Assembly: GCA_023458875.1 (NCBI GenBank)
Contig: JAEWXO010000012.1
Location: forward strand, 1 to 36,551
DNA length: 36,551 nt
Origin: Bacillota bacterium
Lineage (GTDB): Bacteria; Bacillota; Clostridia; Oscillospirales; Ruminococcaceae
Reading direction: 5' to 3'
Shown: one piece after another, positions 15,334 to 24,923 of the stretch
How the letters are laid out: every line of letters begins with the position of its first letter
Numbering within the stretch: the first letter of the stretch is position 1
Made by a program: the position numbers and the translations under genes
The notes under the pieces: model-generated
What the model saw: the letters and a program-made list of their open reading frames with translations, nothing else
Databases searched by the model: none
What the model was told of the DNA's origin: nothing

Positions 15334-16422
15334 TCATTTAAGATCTGATTTGTCTATAGCTTTTTGTGATATAAGCAGAATTGTCATAATTAAAAGAATT
15401 AAAGAGGGAAAAACAGAATATTGTGATGAATGAATCTGAAATGAAGAGGCCGGAACAATAAGATCAGAAATAAAGAATTTTATTAGTACGCTGCATGTAA
15501 GATATGAAATAAAAGCTCCTGTAATCCTGTATATAAAAAAATTTAAAGCATTAATACGGTTTTCTGATATTGCAATTACCTGCATAAAGGTACATATTCC
15601 CCCTGCGGAAAGCAAGAATGCAGCTACAGGGATTGTTTGAAAATTATTTTGTTCAAATCCTGTAATGTTACTGATTTCAAGTAATGAAAGTATAAATGAG
15701 CGGCTGTCATTAAGACTGAGTGGTGTATATTCGGCTATTTTACATGATAATATCCGGGATATACCTGTATTAATTATTACTGTTTTAAACACAGCAAATG
15801 CTATTATCATTATGCACATCTGCATCATGCCGGCAGATGCCTTATTTATTGATTCTGTTATTATTCCGGAATCAAGTCTGACATCTGCATGCTCATGTGA
15901 TGATACGGGAACCTGTTTTCCTATTCCGGAGATGAAAGCAAGTACAATATTAGAAAAAAATACAGATATAAAAACTATAATTCCCGTAAAAGCCGAGTTA
16001 TACAGCTGCAAAGCTACAGTGGATATAATAAATGCTGGTCCTGACGAAAAACAGAAGCATATGCATCGATTATACTCGTCGTCTGTTATTTCTATTTCTT
16101 TACTCTGAAGAAGCTTTGCGCCGACAGGGTATCCTGAAATATTTGACAAGATAAAAACAGAAAAAAGCTCAGGTGTGAGCTTGAAGACATATCTTGATAA
16201 CGGACTGAATAGCTTACCAATCAATATATGAAATCTGCTTTTAGTAATAAGACAGGCAAGAATCATGGAACCATATAATGACGGAACAATAAAATAAACA
16301 CACATCCTGATTGAATTGGCAGTTTCAGTTTTAAGTGTTTCGTAAAAGAATATGCAGACTACTGAAAAGAATATAACAATTGCTGAAAAAATAAAAGAGC
16401 GGATATTTATACTCGAATTCAT
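15334..16422 (-). CDS. ylbJ: Sporulation integral membrane protein YlbJ family
   Basis: A 362-residue polytopic membrane protein with about eight hydrophobic segments. It carries the YlbJ/nucleoside-recognition (Gate) signature NISGYPVGAKLL at about 95-106 and a second half-repeat around SNITGFEQ and AAFLLSAGGIC. In Bacillus, YlbJ is needed for spore envelope and late sporulation. It is divergent from yqfC-yqfD, and all three are sporulation genes. The intergenic region contains the 10-bp palindrome ATGATATCAT (16465-16474). A GAAAGGA site supports the start. Confidence 0.8.
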   Translation of the reverse strand: MNSSINIRSFIFSAIVIFFSVVCIFFYETLKTETANSIRMCVYFIVPSLYGSMILACLITKSRFHILIGKLFSPLSRYVFKLTPELFSVFILSNISGYPVGAKLLQSKEIEITDDEYNRCICFCFSSGPAFIISTVALQLYNSAFTGIIVFISVFFSNIVLAFISGIGKQVPVSSHEHADVRLDSGIITESINKASAGMMQMCIMIIAFAVFKTVIINTGISRILSCKIAEYTPLSLNDSRSFILSLLEISNITGFEQNNFQTIPVAAFLLSAGGICTFMQVIAISENRINALNFFIYRITGAFISYLTCSVLIKFFISDLIVPASSFQIHSSQYSVFPSLILLIMTILLISQKAIDKSDLK

Positions 16423-16544
16423 TTATTACCTGTTCCTTTCAGAGATTTTTAATAATTTATATGAATGATATCATCTGATTATTAATATAAATTAAAATAT
16501 AGCACAGTTGGTTTTAATTTGATTATTTGAAAGGAATTTATCCG

Positions 16545-16832
16545 ATGAACAGGTTGATTGAAAACGGCAGAAATATATTTGGCCTTGAAACAAGTACACA
16601 GATATATGATAACAAGAAAATCGTGCTGAGTAAATGTCATAAAATAATTGAGTATAATGACATTTATCTTAAAGCTGACGCTGGCAATTTGATTATCGAA
16701 ATATGGGGAAATGGGCTTTCACTTGATGATTACAATACAGAGGGAATAATTATATATGGGAAAATAAGCTCAGTTTCATTTACCGAGCCCCTTCACGAAA
16801 AAAATAAACGAAGGGAAGGCAGAAATAAATGA
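16545..16832 (+). CDS. yqfC: Sporulation protein YqfC
   Basis: A 95-residue protein of the YqfC family. Family features include TSTQIYDNKKIVLSKCHKI near the start, EYNDIYLKA and ITxxGNGLSLDDYN-like text before a final strand (IIIYGKISSVSF). The start is ATG 16545 with AAAGGA 9 nt upstream; a TTG at 16527 would place the ribosome-binding site inside the gene. It overlaps yqfD by 4 nt (ATGA), indicating translational coupling. YqfC is conserved in endospore formers and made in the mother cell in Bacillus. Confidence 0.85.
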   Translation: MNRLIENGRNIFGLETSTQIYDNKKIVLSKCHKIIEYNDIYLKADAGNLIIEIWGNGLSLDDYNTEGIIIYGKISSVSFTEPLHEKNKRREGRNK

Positions 16833-17989
16833 AAATAAGGAGAATAATATATTTCAGAGCAAGAGGAAATAAACTTATAAAATTTGTAAATCAGGTGAGA
16901 AATTCAGAAATTATCTGCACAGGACAGAAATATAAAAACGAAGAGTATACAGGACAGATTTATGCAACTGATATGGAAAAACTGCGAAATCTTGCAAAAG
17001 AATGCAATACAGAAATTTTTATAGACGGATATGATGGTAAAATCTTTAAGGTAATGAAATACAGAATAAGATACGGTATAGCAGCAGGATTTATGATAAT
17101 GATATTTTTTATTTTTATCATGTCAAATGTTGTTGTTAAAATAGAAATAAGTGGGAACAAGAGTATAAATGACAGCCAGATAATATCAGTGCTCAGTGAG
17201 CTTGGAATAGAAAAAGGAAAGTTTATTCCGGCTCTTGACCTTGCGTTATGTGAACAGCGTATTAAGCTTATGCTAAACGATACGGGCTGGGCAGCTATAA
17301 GAAGCCAGGGCGGAAGGATAATTGTTGATATTCATGAAATAGATGACACGCCGACTACGGTTGAACTTAATATGCCGTGTAATGTTGTTTCATTAAAGGA
17401 TGCAGTAATAATTTCAATGAACACAAAAATAGGAGATAATATTTTAAAACCCGGTGATGCTGTAAGCCGCGGTGAAATAATAGTAAGCGGTGTTATGGAA
17501 AATGAAGGGAATAATTTTGTGGTAGGGCATGCAATGGCAGATGTTATAGGACAGTATCAGGAAACTGAAACATTTATACAGAATTTTTCTAATGATAAAA
17601 AAATATATACAGACACGGAGAAAAAAAAATATATTGATTTTTTTGGATTCAGATTTCCTCTTTTCATAGGTACACCATGTAAAAAAAGTGCAGATTATTC
17701 TGAAAAAACCTCATATTTCTCTTTTCTTAAAAAAGAGCTTCCTATAGGTATAGTAATTTCCGACTATAAAATTTTTGAAATAAAAAAAATATGTGATACT
17801 GAGGAAGAGGCAACAATAACACTTGAAAACAGAATTGCAATGTATGAGAGAAATTTTTATTCGGAATGTAAAATAATTAAGAAGGACATAAAGAAAAAAA
17901 AGTTTGATGACAGACTGGAATACAAGGTTTCATTTATAGTTGAGGGAAACATCGGAACAGAAAAAGAAATCTTTATTAAAGACAAATAG
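16829..17989 (+). CDS. yqfD: Sporulation protein YqfD
   Basis: A 386-residue protein with a cytoplasmic N-terminus, one transmembrane helix (about 84-105) and a large extracytoplasmic part. It includes VVVKIEISGNKSINDSQI, a POTRA-like segment typical of YqfD, and DIHEIDDTP. YqfD is a stage IV sporulation-type membrane protein of the mother cell. The start overlaps the yqfC stop. Together with ylbJ and yqfC it indicates that this lineage keeps a spore programme, though Ruminococcus species are often described as non-sporing. Confidence 0.88.
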   Translation: MKIRRIIYFRARGNKLIKFVNQVRNSEIICTGQKYKNEEYTGQIYATDMEKLRNLAKECNTEIFIDGYDGKIFKVMKYRIRYGIAAGFMIMIFFIFIMSNVVVKIEISGNKSINDSQIISVLSELGIEKGKFIPALDLALCEQRIKLMLNDTGWAAIRSQGGRIIVDIHEIDDTPTTVELNMPCNVVSLKDAVIISMNTKIGDNILKPGDAVSRGEIIVSGVMENEGNNFVVGHAMADVIGQYQETETFIQNFSNDKKIYTDTEKKKYIDFFGFRFPLFIGTPCKKSADYSEKTSYFSFLKKELPIGIVISDYKIFEIKKICDTEEEATITLENRIAMYERNFYSECKIIKKDIKKKKFDDRLEYKVSFIVEGNIGTEKEIFIKDK

Positions 17990-18053
17990 AGGAATATTTT
18001 TTGAAATAGTATATATTTTTTGATTGAAAATACTTTTAAAATAATTACTTTTA

Positions 18054-18062
18054 TGTTATAAT
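18054..18062 (+). promoter_or_regulatory. Extended -10 promoter before phoH
   Basis: TGTTATAAT with TATAAT at 18057-18062; the -35 is AT-rich and poor. It lies about 58 bp before the phoH start. Confidence 0.45.
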
Positions 18063-18120
18063 AATAATAGAGAATACAAACATATATTTAACCGATTTAT
18101 AAAAGAAAAGAGTGATATTT

Positions 18121-19086
18121 ATGGCTGAAAAAATAATAAACGTAGATAATACAGAAAAAATAATGACATTACTCGGAAACTGCGATTCAAATTTGAACAG
18201 CATTCAGAAAAAATACGGAGTAGTTTTGATCAGCCGCGGAAACAGTATTAAAATTATGGGCGAAGATGAAAGTGTAGCACGTGCGGAGCAGGCGATAAAG
18301 GCTTTGCTCGATTATGCTGAAAAAGGTGAAAACATAAATGAGCAGGCTCTCAGATATGTTACCGGAATGGTTGCAGACGGAGCAGAAAAAGAATTAAAGG
18401 AGCTCGTCGGCGACAGTATATGTATTACTACCACCGGCAAAGTAGTGCGCCCTAAAACAGTTGGACAACAGAAATATGTTGATGCAATCAAAAACAATAC
18501 AATAGTTATATCAATAGGCCCGGCAGGTACAGGAAAGACGTATCTTGCTGTAGCTATGGCAGTAAGAGCATTCAAGGCACATGAAATAACAAAAATAATA
18601 CTTACGAGACCTGCTGTTGAAGCCGGTGAAAGTCTCGGATTTCTTCCCGGTGATCTTCAGGATAAGGTAGATCCGTATCTCAGACCGCTTTATGACGGAC
18701 TTTTTGAAATGCTTGGTGCCGAAAGCTTCCAGAAGCATATGGAAAGAGGTACTATTGAAGTAGCACCTCTTGCGTATATGAGAGGAAGAACTCTTGACAA
18801 TGCCTTCATAATACTTGACGAAGCTCAGAATACTACATCAGAGCAGATCAAGATGTTCCTGACACGTCTCGGAAATAACAGCAAGATGGTTATTACAGGA
18901 GACATAACACAGATAGATCTTCCGGCAAGCAAAAAGTCAGGACTTATAGAAGTAACAAAGGTATTAAAAAATGTTGATGATATTTCAATTCAGAAATTTT
19001 CTGACAAGGATGTTGTAAGACACAAGCTTGTTCAGGATATTATCAAGGCATATGAAAAATATTTTGAAGAAGGGAAGAAAAAATAA
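18121..19086 (+). CDS. phoH: PhoH family ATPase
   Basis: A 321-residue protein with an N-terminal KH-like region and a P-loop NTPase. Walker A is GPAGTGKT at 133-140 and Walker B is IILDEAQN near 230-237, followed by the sensor MVITGDITQID. PhoH proteins are RNA-associated ATPases found next to ybeY across bacteria and are thought to act with it in RNA maturation. The start is ATG 18121 with AAGAGTG upstream; a GTG three codons earlier lies within that site. Two bases separate the stop from the ybeY ATG. Confidence 0.93.
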   Translation: MAEKIINVDNTEKIMTLLGNCDSNLNSIQKKYGVVLISRGNSIKIMGEDESVARAEQAIKALLDYAEKGENINEQALRYVTGMVADGAEKELKELVGDSICITTTGKVVRPKTVGQQKYVDAIKNNTIVISIGPAGTGKTYLAVAMAVRAFKAHEITKIILTRPAVEAGESLGFLPGDLQDKVDPYLRPLYDGLFEMLGAESFQKHMERGTIEVAPLAYMRGRTLDNAFIILDEAQNTTSEQIKMFLTRLGNNSKMVITGDITQIDLPASKKSGLIEVTKVLKNVDDISIQKFSDKDVVRHKLVQDIIKAYEKYFEEGKKK

Positions 19087-19088
19087 TA

Positions 19089-19595
19089 ATGGCAAAGCTC
19101 AAGGTATATATTAAAAATGGACAATCAGAGGTAAAGGTTCCGGTAGGTATCCGTCTGTTGATAAGACGTTGCTGTCAGGCCGTACTTATTACTGAAAAAT
19201 TTAAAAGAGACACTGAAGTAAGCGTTTCTTTTGTAAATAATAAAGAAATAAGAAACCTTAATAAAATATACAGAAACAAAGACAAGTCAACAGATGTACT
19301 GTCATTTCCTTTAGGGGAAAACGGAAATTATGATATAGATTCCGAAACAGGATATGTTATGCTTGGTGATATAGTTATTTCACTTGAAACAGCATTCAAG
19401 CAGGCGGATAACTTCGGGCATTCACTTGAAAGAGAAATAGGATTTCTGACTGTCCATTCGATGCTGCACCTCCTTGGATATGACCATGAGACAAGCACTC
19501 TTTCTTCAAGAATAATGCGTGAAAAAGAAGAAGCTGTTCTTGAAAAGCTCGGAATATCACGTGATGCAACATTTATTTCAAATGCCGTAAGGTAA
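19089..19595 (+). CDS. ybeY: rRNA maturation endoribonuclease YbeY
   Basis: A 168-residue zinc-dependent endoribonuclease acting in 16S rRNA 3'-end maturation and ribosome quality control. The metal site is HSMLHLLGYDH, with His123, His127 and His133. The upstream motif DKSTDVLSFP is the conserved YbeY element. It is coupled to phoH (2-nt gap) and followed 17 nt later by era. The dgkA and cdd genes that often separate ybeY from era in Firmicutes are missing here. Confidence 0.95.
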   Translation: MAKLKVYIKNGQSEVKVPVGIRLLIRRCCQAVLITEKFKRDTEVSVSFVNNKEIRNLNKIYRNKDKSTDVLSFPLGENGNYDIDSETGYVMLGDIVISLETAFKQADNFGHSLEREIGFLTVHSMLHLLGYDHETSTLSSRIMREKEEAVLEKLGISRDATFISNAVR

Positions 19596-19612
19596 TGAAA
19601 GGGAAATATTAA

Positions 19613-20506
19613 ATGACAAAAACAGTTTTTATAACAATAGCAGGAAGAACAAATGCAGGAAAATCCTCTTTGCTTAATTCTCTTATAGGAGAAAAAATAG
19701 CGTCGGTAAGCAGCAAAAGTCAGACAACGAGAACAAAAATCACCGGTGTTGTAAATATAGACGAGACACAGCTTATTTTTATTGATACACCGGGGCTGCA
19801 CAAGGCGAAAAACAAATTAAGCGAATATATGTTAAAGACTGTGAGAGAGTCAGCGACTGATATTGATGCAATATTTTTTATGGCTGACTGTACAAAACCC
19901 CTTGGTGAGCCAGAGAAGGAAATGCTCAGATCGGTAACCGCATCGAAAACTCCTGTCATTCTTTTGCTTAACAAAATTGACCTTTTAAAGGACAAGGCTT
20001 TGCTTGCAAAAAAGATTTCAGAGTTAAGCGCCCAGTATGTATTTGATGATATTATTCCTATAAGTGTTCTTAATGATGACGGTCTTGATATTGTCAAAGA
20101 AAAAGCACTGTCGCTTGCCGTTGAAAGCCCGCATTTTTTCCCTGAGGATACTATAACGGACCAGCCGGAAAAAATAATTGCCGGTGAAATAATCCGTGAA
20201 AAGCTGCTTATGCTTCTTGACGATGAAGTTCCTCATGGGATTGCAGTAGCAGTTGAGACAATGAAAGAACGTGAGGACAAAGATATTCTTGATATATCAG
20301 CAGTGATATTTTGTGAACGTGATTCCCACAAAGGCATTGTTATCGGAAAGGGAGGAAGCATGCTGAAACGTGCTGCGACTCTTTCAAGGCAGGATCTGGA
20401 GGAGTTTTTCCAGATTAAAGTAAACCTTAAATGCTGGGTAAAGGTTAAGGAGGACTGGAGAAACAGGGATGCAATAATAAGAACACTGGGACTTTCAGAT
20501 AATTGA
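19613..20506 (+). CDS. era: GTPase Era
   Basis: A 297-residue GTPase for 30S ribosome assembly, binding the 3' end of 16S rRNA. G1 is GRTNAGKS at 11-18, G3 is DTPG at 58-61 and G4 is NKID at 120-123. The C-terminal KH domain has IVIGKGGSMLKR. The usual G1 text is GRPNVGKS, so Pro and Val are replaced by Thr and Ala, outside the phosphate-binding core. GAAAGGGA precedes the ATG. Position after ybeY supports the name. Confidence 0.95.
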   Translation: MTKTVFITIAGRTNAGKSSLLNSLIGEKIASVSSKSQTTRTKITGVVNIDETQLIFIDTPGLHKAKNKLSEYMLKTVRESATDIDAIFFMADCTKPLGEPEKEMLRSVTASKTPVILLLNKIDLLKDKALLAKKISELSAQYVFDDIIPISVLNDDGLDIVKEKALSLAVESPHFFPEDTITDQPEKIIAGEIIREKLLMLLDDEVPHGIAVAVETMKEREDKDILDISAVIFCERDSHKGIVIGKGGSMLKRAATLSRQDLEEFFQIKVNLKCWVKVKEDWRNRDAIIRTLGLSDN

Positions 20507-20530
20507 TTACGCAACATATTTCATTATAAT
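20503..20530 (+). promoter_or_regulatory. Candidate promoter for yqzL-recO-mutS2-rnz
   Basis: TTGATT (20503-20508, overlapping the era stop), a 16-bp spacer and a perfect TATAAT (20525-20530). It lies about 90 bp upstream of yqzL. Confidence 0.45.
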
Positions 20531-20621
20531 ATGCGAAATTATACCATAAATATCCCGGCTTATATAGGATATACTTTTATCAGACAAATGTTTTCATATT
20601 CTTTATAAGAAGGTTGATATT

Positions 20622-20768
20622 ATGAACGATGAAATGTGGTTTGATTTTGAAAAGAGCGGAAAAATAGAAGACTATTTAAAATATAAAGGAATAAAATATT
20701 CAGGATGGTGCAAAAATGCTTCTGATAACATTAAACGGTATTGTGATCAGGGAACGTCAGTGCGGTGA
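20622..20768 (+). CDS. yqzL: YqzL family small protein
   Basis: A 48-residue frame with AAGAAGG about 8 nt upstream. Its start MNDEMWFDFEKSGKIEDYL fits YqzL, a very small protein found between era and recO in Firmicutes (general form: hydrophobic-W-x-x-F-x-x-T/S-G-x-I-x-x-Y-L). The frame continues into recO and ends at TGA 20768, overlapping it by 53 nt, so translation of the two is probably coupled. The C-terminal half (from about residue 28) lies partly in that overlap and looks unrelated to the family core. Function is unknown. Confidence 0.7.
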   Translation: MNDEMWFDFEKSGKIEDYLKYKGIKYSGWCKNASDNIKRYCDQGTSVR

Positions 20769-21468
20769 AAATGACAAATTTATAGATATAATGACTGACA
20801 AATGCGGACTAATAGAAGTATTGGTCAGAGGAGCAAGAAAGATTACAAATAAAAACGCCTCTGCTGCACAATTATATTCATTTTCAAAATTTTGTCTTAG
20901 TAAACGCCGCGACAGATACTATATAGACAGTGCTGAGCCGATAAAAAATTTTTATGCTATCAGACAAGAGCTTGACAAGCTTGCTCTCGCTTCATATTTT
21001 GCTGAAGTTATCTCATATGCTTCTATGCCTGAGGAAAACAGATATGATGATATTCTTCGCCTGTTACTGAATGTATTTTATTATCTCTCAGAAGGTACCA
21101 GAGAAACAAAACTTTTAAAAAGCATATTTGAACTGAGATTTATGACTGAAATAGGAAATATGCCTAATGTTCTCGGATGTGCGGAATGTAATATCTATTC
21201 AGCTGAAAAAATGTATTTTATTATTGAAAATGGGACCATGTATTGCAGCAGCTGTTTTTCAAAAAAGGAAGGTACAGCCGTTTGCATAAATGATCCCGTT
21301 CTTCATGCAATAAGACATATTGTTCTTGCAGATTTTAACAGACTTTTTAATTTCAGATTATCAGAAAAACCCTCGGAAACACTGGCATATATTTCGGAAA
21401 ATTATCTTATCACTCATATAGGAAGAACATTTAAGACATTGGAATTTTACAAAACAGTTATAAAATGA
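20716..21468 (+). CDS. recO: DNA repair protein RecO
   Basis: A 250-residue recombination mediator that loads RecA on SSB-coated DNA and anneals complementary strands in the RecFOR pathway. The N-terminal OB fold starts ITLNGIVIRERQCGENDKF; a helical middle follows. A four-cysteine zinc finger has C155-x2-C158 and C177-x2-C180. AGGATGG lies before the ATG, inside yqzL. The length is typical. Confidence 0.92.
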   Translation: MLLITLNGIVIRERQCGENDKFIDIMTDKCGLIEVLVRGARKITNKNASAAQLYSFSKFCLSKRRDRYYIDSAEPIKNFYAIRQELDKLALASYFAEVISYASMPEENRYDDILRLLLNVFYYLSEGTRETKLLKSIFELRFMTEIGNMPNVLGCAECNIYSAEKMYFIIENGTMYCSSCFSKKEGTAVCINDPVLHAIRHIVLADFNRLFNFRLSEKPSETLAYISENYLITHIGRTFKTLEFYKTVIK

Positions 21469-21489
21469 AAAAGAAAAAGAGAGGAATTA

Positions 21490-23865
21490 ATGGATAATTA
21501 TTCAAAAAAACTCGAATTACATAAAATACTTGAAATGCTTGCAGCAGAAACGTCCAACCAGACAAGCAGACAAATGGCACTGGAAATACGTCCTGTATTT
21601 GACTGCGATGATGTAAAGGATGAAATCAATAAGGTTTCACAGGCATTTTCTCTTTCTGTCAGATTCGGTACACCTCCGTTTATGGATTTTAAAGATATAA
21701 ATAATCATCTTTCACGTGCAAAATCAGGCGGAAGACTGTCACTCAGGGATCTTCTTGATATACTTGGAATGCTTAAGCAGATTAAAATGATATATGACTG
21801 GCACAGACACTGTGAAGATGTTGAAACCGAGCTTGACTCGCTTTTTTCAGGCCTCATGCCAAATGACAGCCTTCTTAACAGACTGGAAACCTCTATTATA
21901 TCTGAAGATGAGCTTTCGGATGCTGCAAGCCCGGAGCTTGCAACAATAAGAAGAAAGATAAATCAGGTCAGCTCAAAGCTCCGTTCTACACTTGATAAAA
22001 TGATAAAATCACAGTCCGTACAAAAATGCCTTCAGGAACCGGTCATTACAATGAGAGACGGCCGTTTTGTGCTTCCTGTTAAATCAGAACATAAGGGAGC
22101 CGTTCCAGGACTTGTGCATGATACATCCGCAACAGGTCAGACATTTTTCATAGAACCTATGTCAGTTGTCGAATGCAACAATGATATACGCATACTTGAA
22201 AGTCAGGAACAGGAAGAAATCGATAAGATAATACGCCAGCTTACTGCAGAGTGTGCACTCTACGCTGATGGAATAGCTGAAGGTTTCCGTGTCTGTACGG
22301 TACTTAACCTGTATTTTGCAAAGTCAAACCTTGCCGCTAAAATGAAAGCATCTGCACCGATAATATCAGACGACGGTATAATTGAACTTAAAAAGGCCCG
22401 TCATCCGCTTATAGATCCTAAAAAAGTCGTTCCGGTTGATATTTCGCTTGGTGAGGATTATACGGCACTTATTATAACAGGACCTAATACAGGTGGTAAA
22501 ACCGTAGCATTGAAAACAATAGGACTGCTTACGCTTATGACAATGTGCGGGTTGCTTATTCCTGTATCTGACGGAAGCCGCGTATCGGTATTTAAAAATA
22601 TTCTTGTCGATATCGGTGACAATCAGAGCATAGAACAGAATCTATCTACATTTTCTTCACACATCAATCAGGTGATAAATATTATTGACAGGGCTGACGA
22701 AAAATCACTTATACTGCTGGATGAGCTTGGTTCAGGTACTGATCCTGTTGAAGGTGCTGCGCTTGCGGTTTCGATAATAGAACGACTGAAGTCAAGCGGT
22801 GCAAGACTAATGGTAACAACTCACTACCAGGAGCTTAAGATATACGCAATAGAAACAGAAGGAACACAGAACGCATCATTCGAGTTCAATATTGCAGAGT
22901 TAACACCGACATATAAACTTATTACAGGTTCTCCGGGAAAATCCAATGCGTTTGAAATCTGTAAAAGTCTTGGAATGCCTGATGCCGTAGTTGATGAGGC
23001 AAGGCAGCTTGTAAGTGAAGAAAATATGAGGCTTGAAAATGTAATAGAAAAGCTTGAGCAGGCAAGAACTGAGCTTGAGGCACAGAATGAGGAAGTAAAA
23101 CGCCTTAAAAACGAAGCAGCAATTAATGCTGAAAAACTCGAAAAAGAACTGGCTGAAATAGAAAATTACAAACAAAAAGAACTGGAACGCGCAAGAAATA
23201 CTTCAATGACTATAATTGAAAACACAAAAATACAGTCAAACGAGCTTCTTGATGAACTCCAGTCAATCAGAAAAAACAAGGAAAAAGAAAATTTCAGCGA
23301 AATGGTAACGGAAGCAGAGAGAACAAGCAAAAGAGTTCTTAATAAAATGTATGATAAGGCAAATCCCGTTACCCCGAAAAGGAAAGACAACTACAAGCTG
23401 CCTCGTTCATTAAAGGCGGGTGACTATGTATTCATACCAAGTATAAATCAGAATGGTACAGTAGTCGGAAATGTTGACAGAAACGGATTTGTATTTGTTC
23501 AGGCAGGAATAATGAAAATGAAATTAAATATTTCCGAGCTCCGTCTTGCCGAAAAGGAAAAAACACAGAAAAAAAACAGCAATATGATGGTCAGACAGAA
23601 GAAGAACACAGCTGTAAGACAGGTCCAGCAGGAGCTTGATATTCGTGGATACGCATCTGATGAAGGCGTTGCAGAGGTTGAGATGTTTTTAAACAATGCT
23701 GTTATGACAGGCTTGTCACTTGTAACCGTTATACACGGAAAAGGAACAGGAGTTCTGAGAAAAGCTGTTCACGCAAGGCTTAAAACACTTTCAATTGTCA
23801 AAAGCTATCGTCTTGGAGTATATGGTGAGGGAGAAGACGGCGTAACTATCATTGAACTCAAATAG
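21490..23865 (+). CDS. mutS2: MutS2 / RqcU ribosome-collision splitting ATPase
   Basis: A 791-residue MutS2. It has a helical core and clamp (1-300), an ABC-type ATPase with Walker A GPNTGGKT at 331-338, signature LSTFSSH and Walker B LILLDELGSGTDP. A long coiled coil (about 515-620) and a KOW-like segment around 640-690 follow. A C-terminal Smr nuclease domain (about 715-791) has LDIRG and HGKGTGVLR. In Bacillus subtilis MutS2/RqcU recognises collided ribosomes and splits them, feeding stalled 50S subunits to RqcH; an older proposal is suppression of recombination. The first Smr motif is LDIRG instead of the commoner LDLRG. GAGAGGA supports the start. Confidence 0.95.
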   Translation: MDNYSKKLELHKILEMLAAETSNQTSRQMALEIRPVFDCDDVKDEINKVSQAFSLSVRFGTPPFMDFKDINNHLSRAKSGGRLSLRDLLDILGMLKQIKMIYDWHRHCEDVETELDSLFSGLMPNDSLLNRLETSIISEDELSDAASPELATIRRKINQVSSKLRSTLDKMIKSQSVQKCLQEPVITMRDGRFVLPVKSEHKGAVPGLVHDTSATGQTFFIEPMSVVECNNDIRILESQEQEEIDKIIRQLTAECALYADGIAEGFRVCTVLNLYFAKSNLAAKMKASAPIISDDGIIELKKARHPLIDPKKVVPVDISLGEDYTALIITGPNTGGKTVALKTIGLLTLMTMCGLLIPVSDGSRVSVFKNILVDIGDNQSIEQNLSTFSSHINQVINIIDRADEKSLILLDELGSGTDPVEGAALAVSIIERLKSSGARLMVTTHYQELKIYAIETEGTQNASFEFNIAELTPTYKLITGSPGKSNAFEICKSLGMPDAVVDEARQLVSEENMRLENVIEKLEQARTELEAQNEEVKRLKNEAAINAEKLEKELAEIENYKQKELERARNTSMTIIENTKIQSNELLDELQSIRKNKEKENFSEMVTEAERTSKRVLNKMYDKANPVTPKRKDNYKLPRSLKAGDYVFIPSINQNGTVVGNVDRNGFVFVQAGIMKMKLNISELRLAEKEKTQKKNSNMMVRQKKNTAVRQVQQELDIRGYASDEGVAEVEMFLNNAVMTGLSLVTVIHGKGTGVLRKAVHARLKTLSIVKSYRLGVYGEGEDGVTIIELK

Positions 23866-23885
23866 GCAGAAAGGATAACTCATTA

Positions 23886-24797
23886 ATGGTTGATGTATGT
23901 TTGGCGGGAACAGGTGGAATGATGCCGTTGAAAAACAGATGGCTTACCTGTTGCTATATTGAATATAACGGAAAATCAATTCTGATTGATTGCGGTGAGG
24001 GGACACAGATTGCGCTTACAGAGGCAGGGTGTAAGATAAGTAAGCTTGAAACACTTTTTATAACACACTTTCATGCAGACCATATTTCAGGTCTGCCGGG
24101 ACTTCTGCTTTCACTTGGAAATCACTCAAAAAAAACTCCTCTTAAAATTTACGGACCAAAGGGAATAAAAGAAATAGTCAGAAACCTATGCTGTATATGC
24201 GGAAAGCTTCCTTATGAACTTCATATCACAGAGATAGATACTGACAAACCGACAGATTTCGGAATCCCGGAGATAGATAAAACAGTGAATGTAAAGGCGT
24301 TTCCTCTCAGACATACTGTGCCGTGTCTTGGATATTCATTTGTATTTACAAGGAAACCGGTGTTCAATCCGGAAAAGGCAGAGGCACTTATGATTCCCAA
24401 AACGCTCTGGGGCATGCTCCATTCAGGACAGAGTATAGAGCATAACGGATTTACAGTTACAACTGAGATGGTAACTGACGGGGGAAGAAAGCCTGTTAAA
24501 ATAACATATGCTACGGATACGAGACCAGTTGATATAATAACCGATACAGCCTTCAGATCGGACCTGTTTATATGTGAGGGAATGTACGGAGATGATGAAA
24601 ATGCCGAAAGCATGGCTGAAAAAGGACATATGCTTTTTTCTGATGCGGCATACATAGCATCAGATGCAGAGGTACAGAGACTGTGGCTTACTCATTACAG
24701 TCCGGCAATGATGAATCCGCAGCAGTATGAGAAAAGTATAAAAAAGAAATTTGCAGATACAACTATAAGTAAAGACGGACAGAAAATAACGCTTTAA
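23886..24797 (+). CDS. rnz: Ribonuclease Z
   Basis: A 303-residue metallo-beta-lactamase-fold endoribonuclease that removes the 3' trailer of pre-tRNAs lacking encoded CCA. The metal motif HFHADH (61-66) is intact, and ADxxH-like and GHM and HYSP segments supply the other ligands. LRHTVPCLGYSF is the RNase Z His motif. GCAGAAAGGA lies upstream of ATG 23886. It follows mutS2 by 20 nt and is probably the last gene of that transcript. Confidence 0.93.
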   Translation: MVDVCLAGTGGMMPLKNRWLTCCYIEYNGKSILIDCGEGTQIALTEAGCKISKLETLFITHFHADHISGLPGLLLSLGNHSKKTPLKIYGPKGIKEIVRNLCCICGKLPYELHITEIDTDKPTDFGIPEIDKTVNVKAFPLRHTVPCLGYSFVFTRKPVFNPEKAEALMIPKTLWGMLHSGQSIEHNGFTVTTEMVTDGGRKPVKITYATDTRPVDIITDTAFRSDLFICEGMYGDDENAESMAEKGHMLFSDAAYIASDAEVQRLWLTHYSPAMMNPQQYEKSIKKKFADTTISKDGQKITL

Positions 24798-24923
24798 AAT
24801 TTCAGTAACACTTTTTTTTGACCTCCATATAATGAAATATAAAGCAAAGAACAACGATAAAAGTTAAAAACTTCAGTCAGTGTTCATTTGTTTTAAATAC
24901 ATTATATATAGGAGAGTTTCATT

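Noticed and set aside
16527..16544. A TTG start extending YqfC by six residues
   Set aside because: The AAAGGA ribosome-binding site would then lie inside the gene; ATG 16545 has correct spacing.
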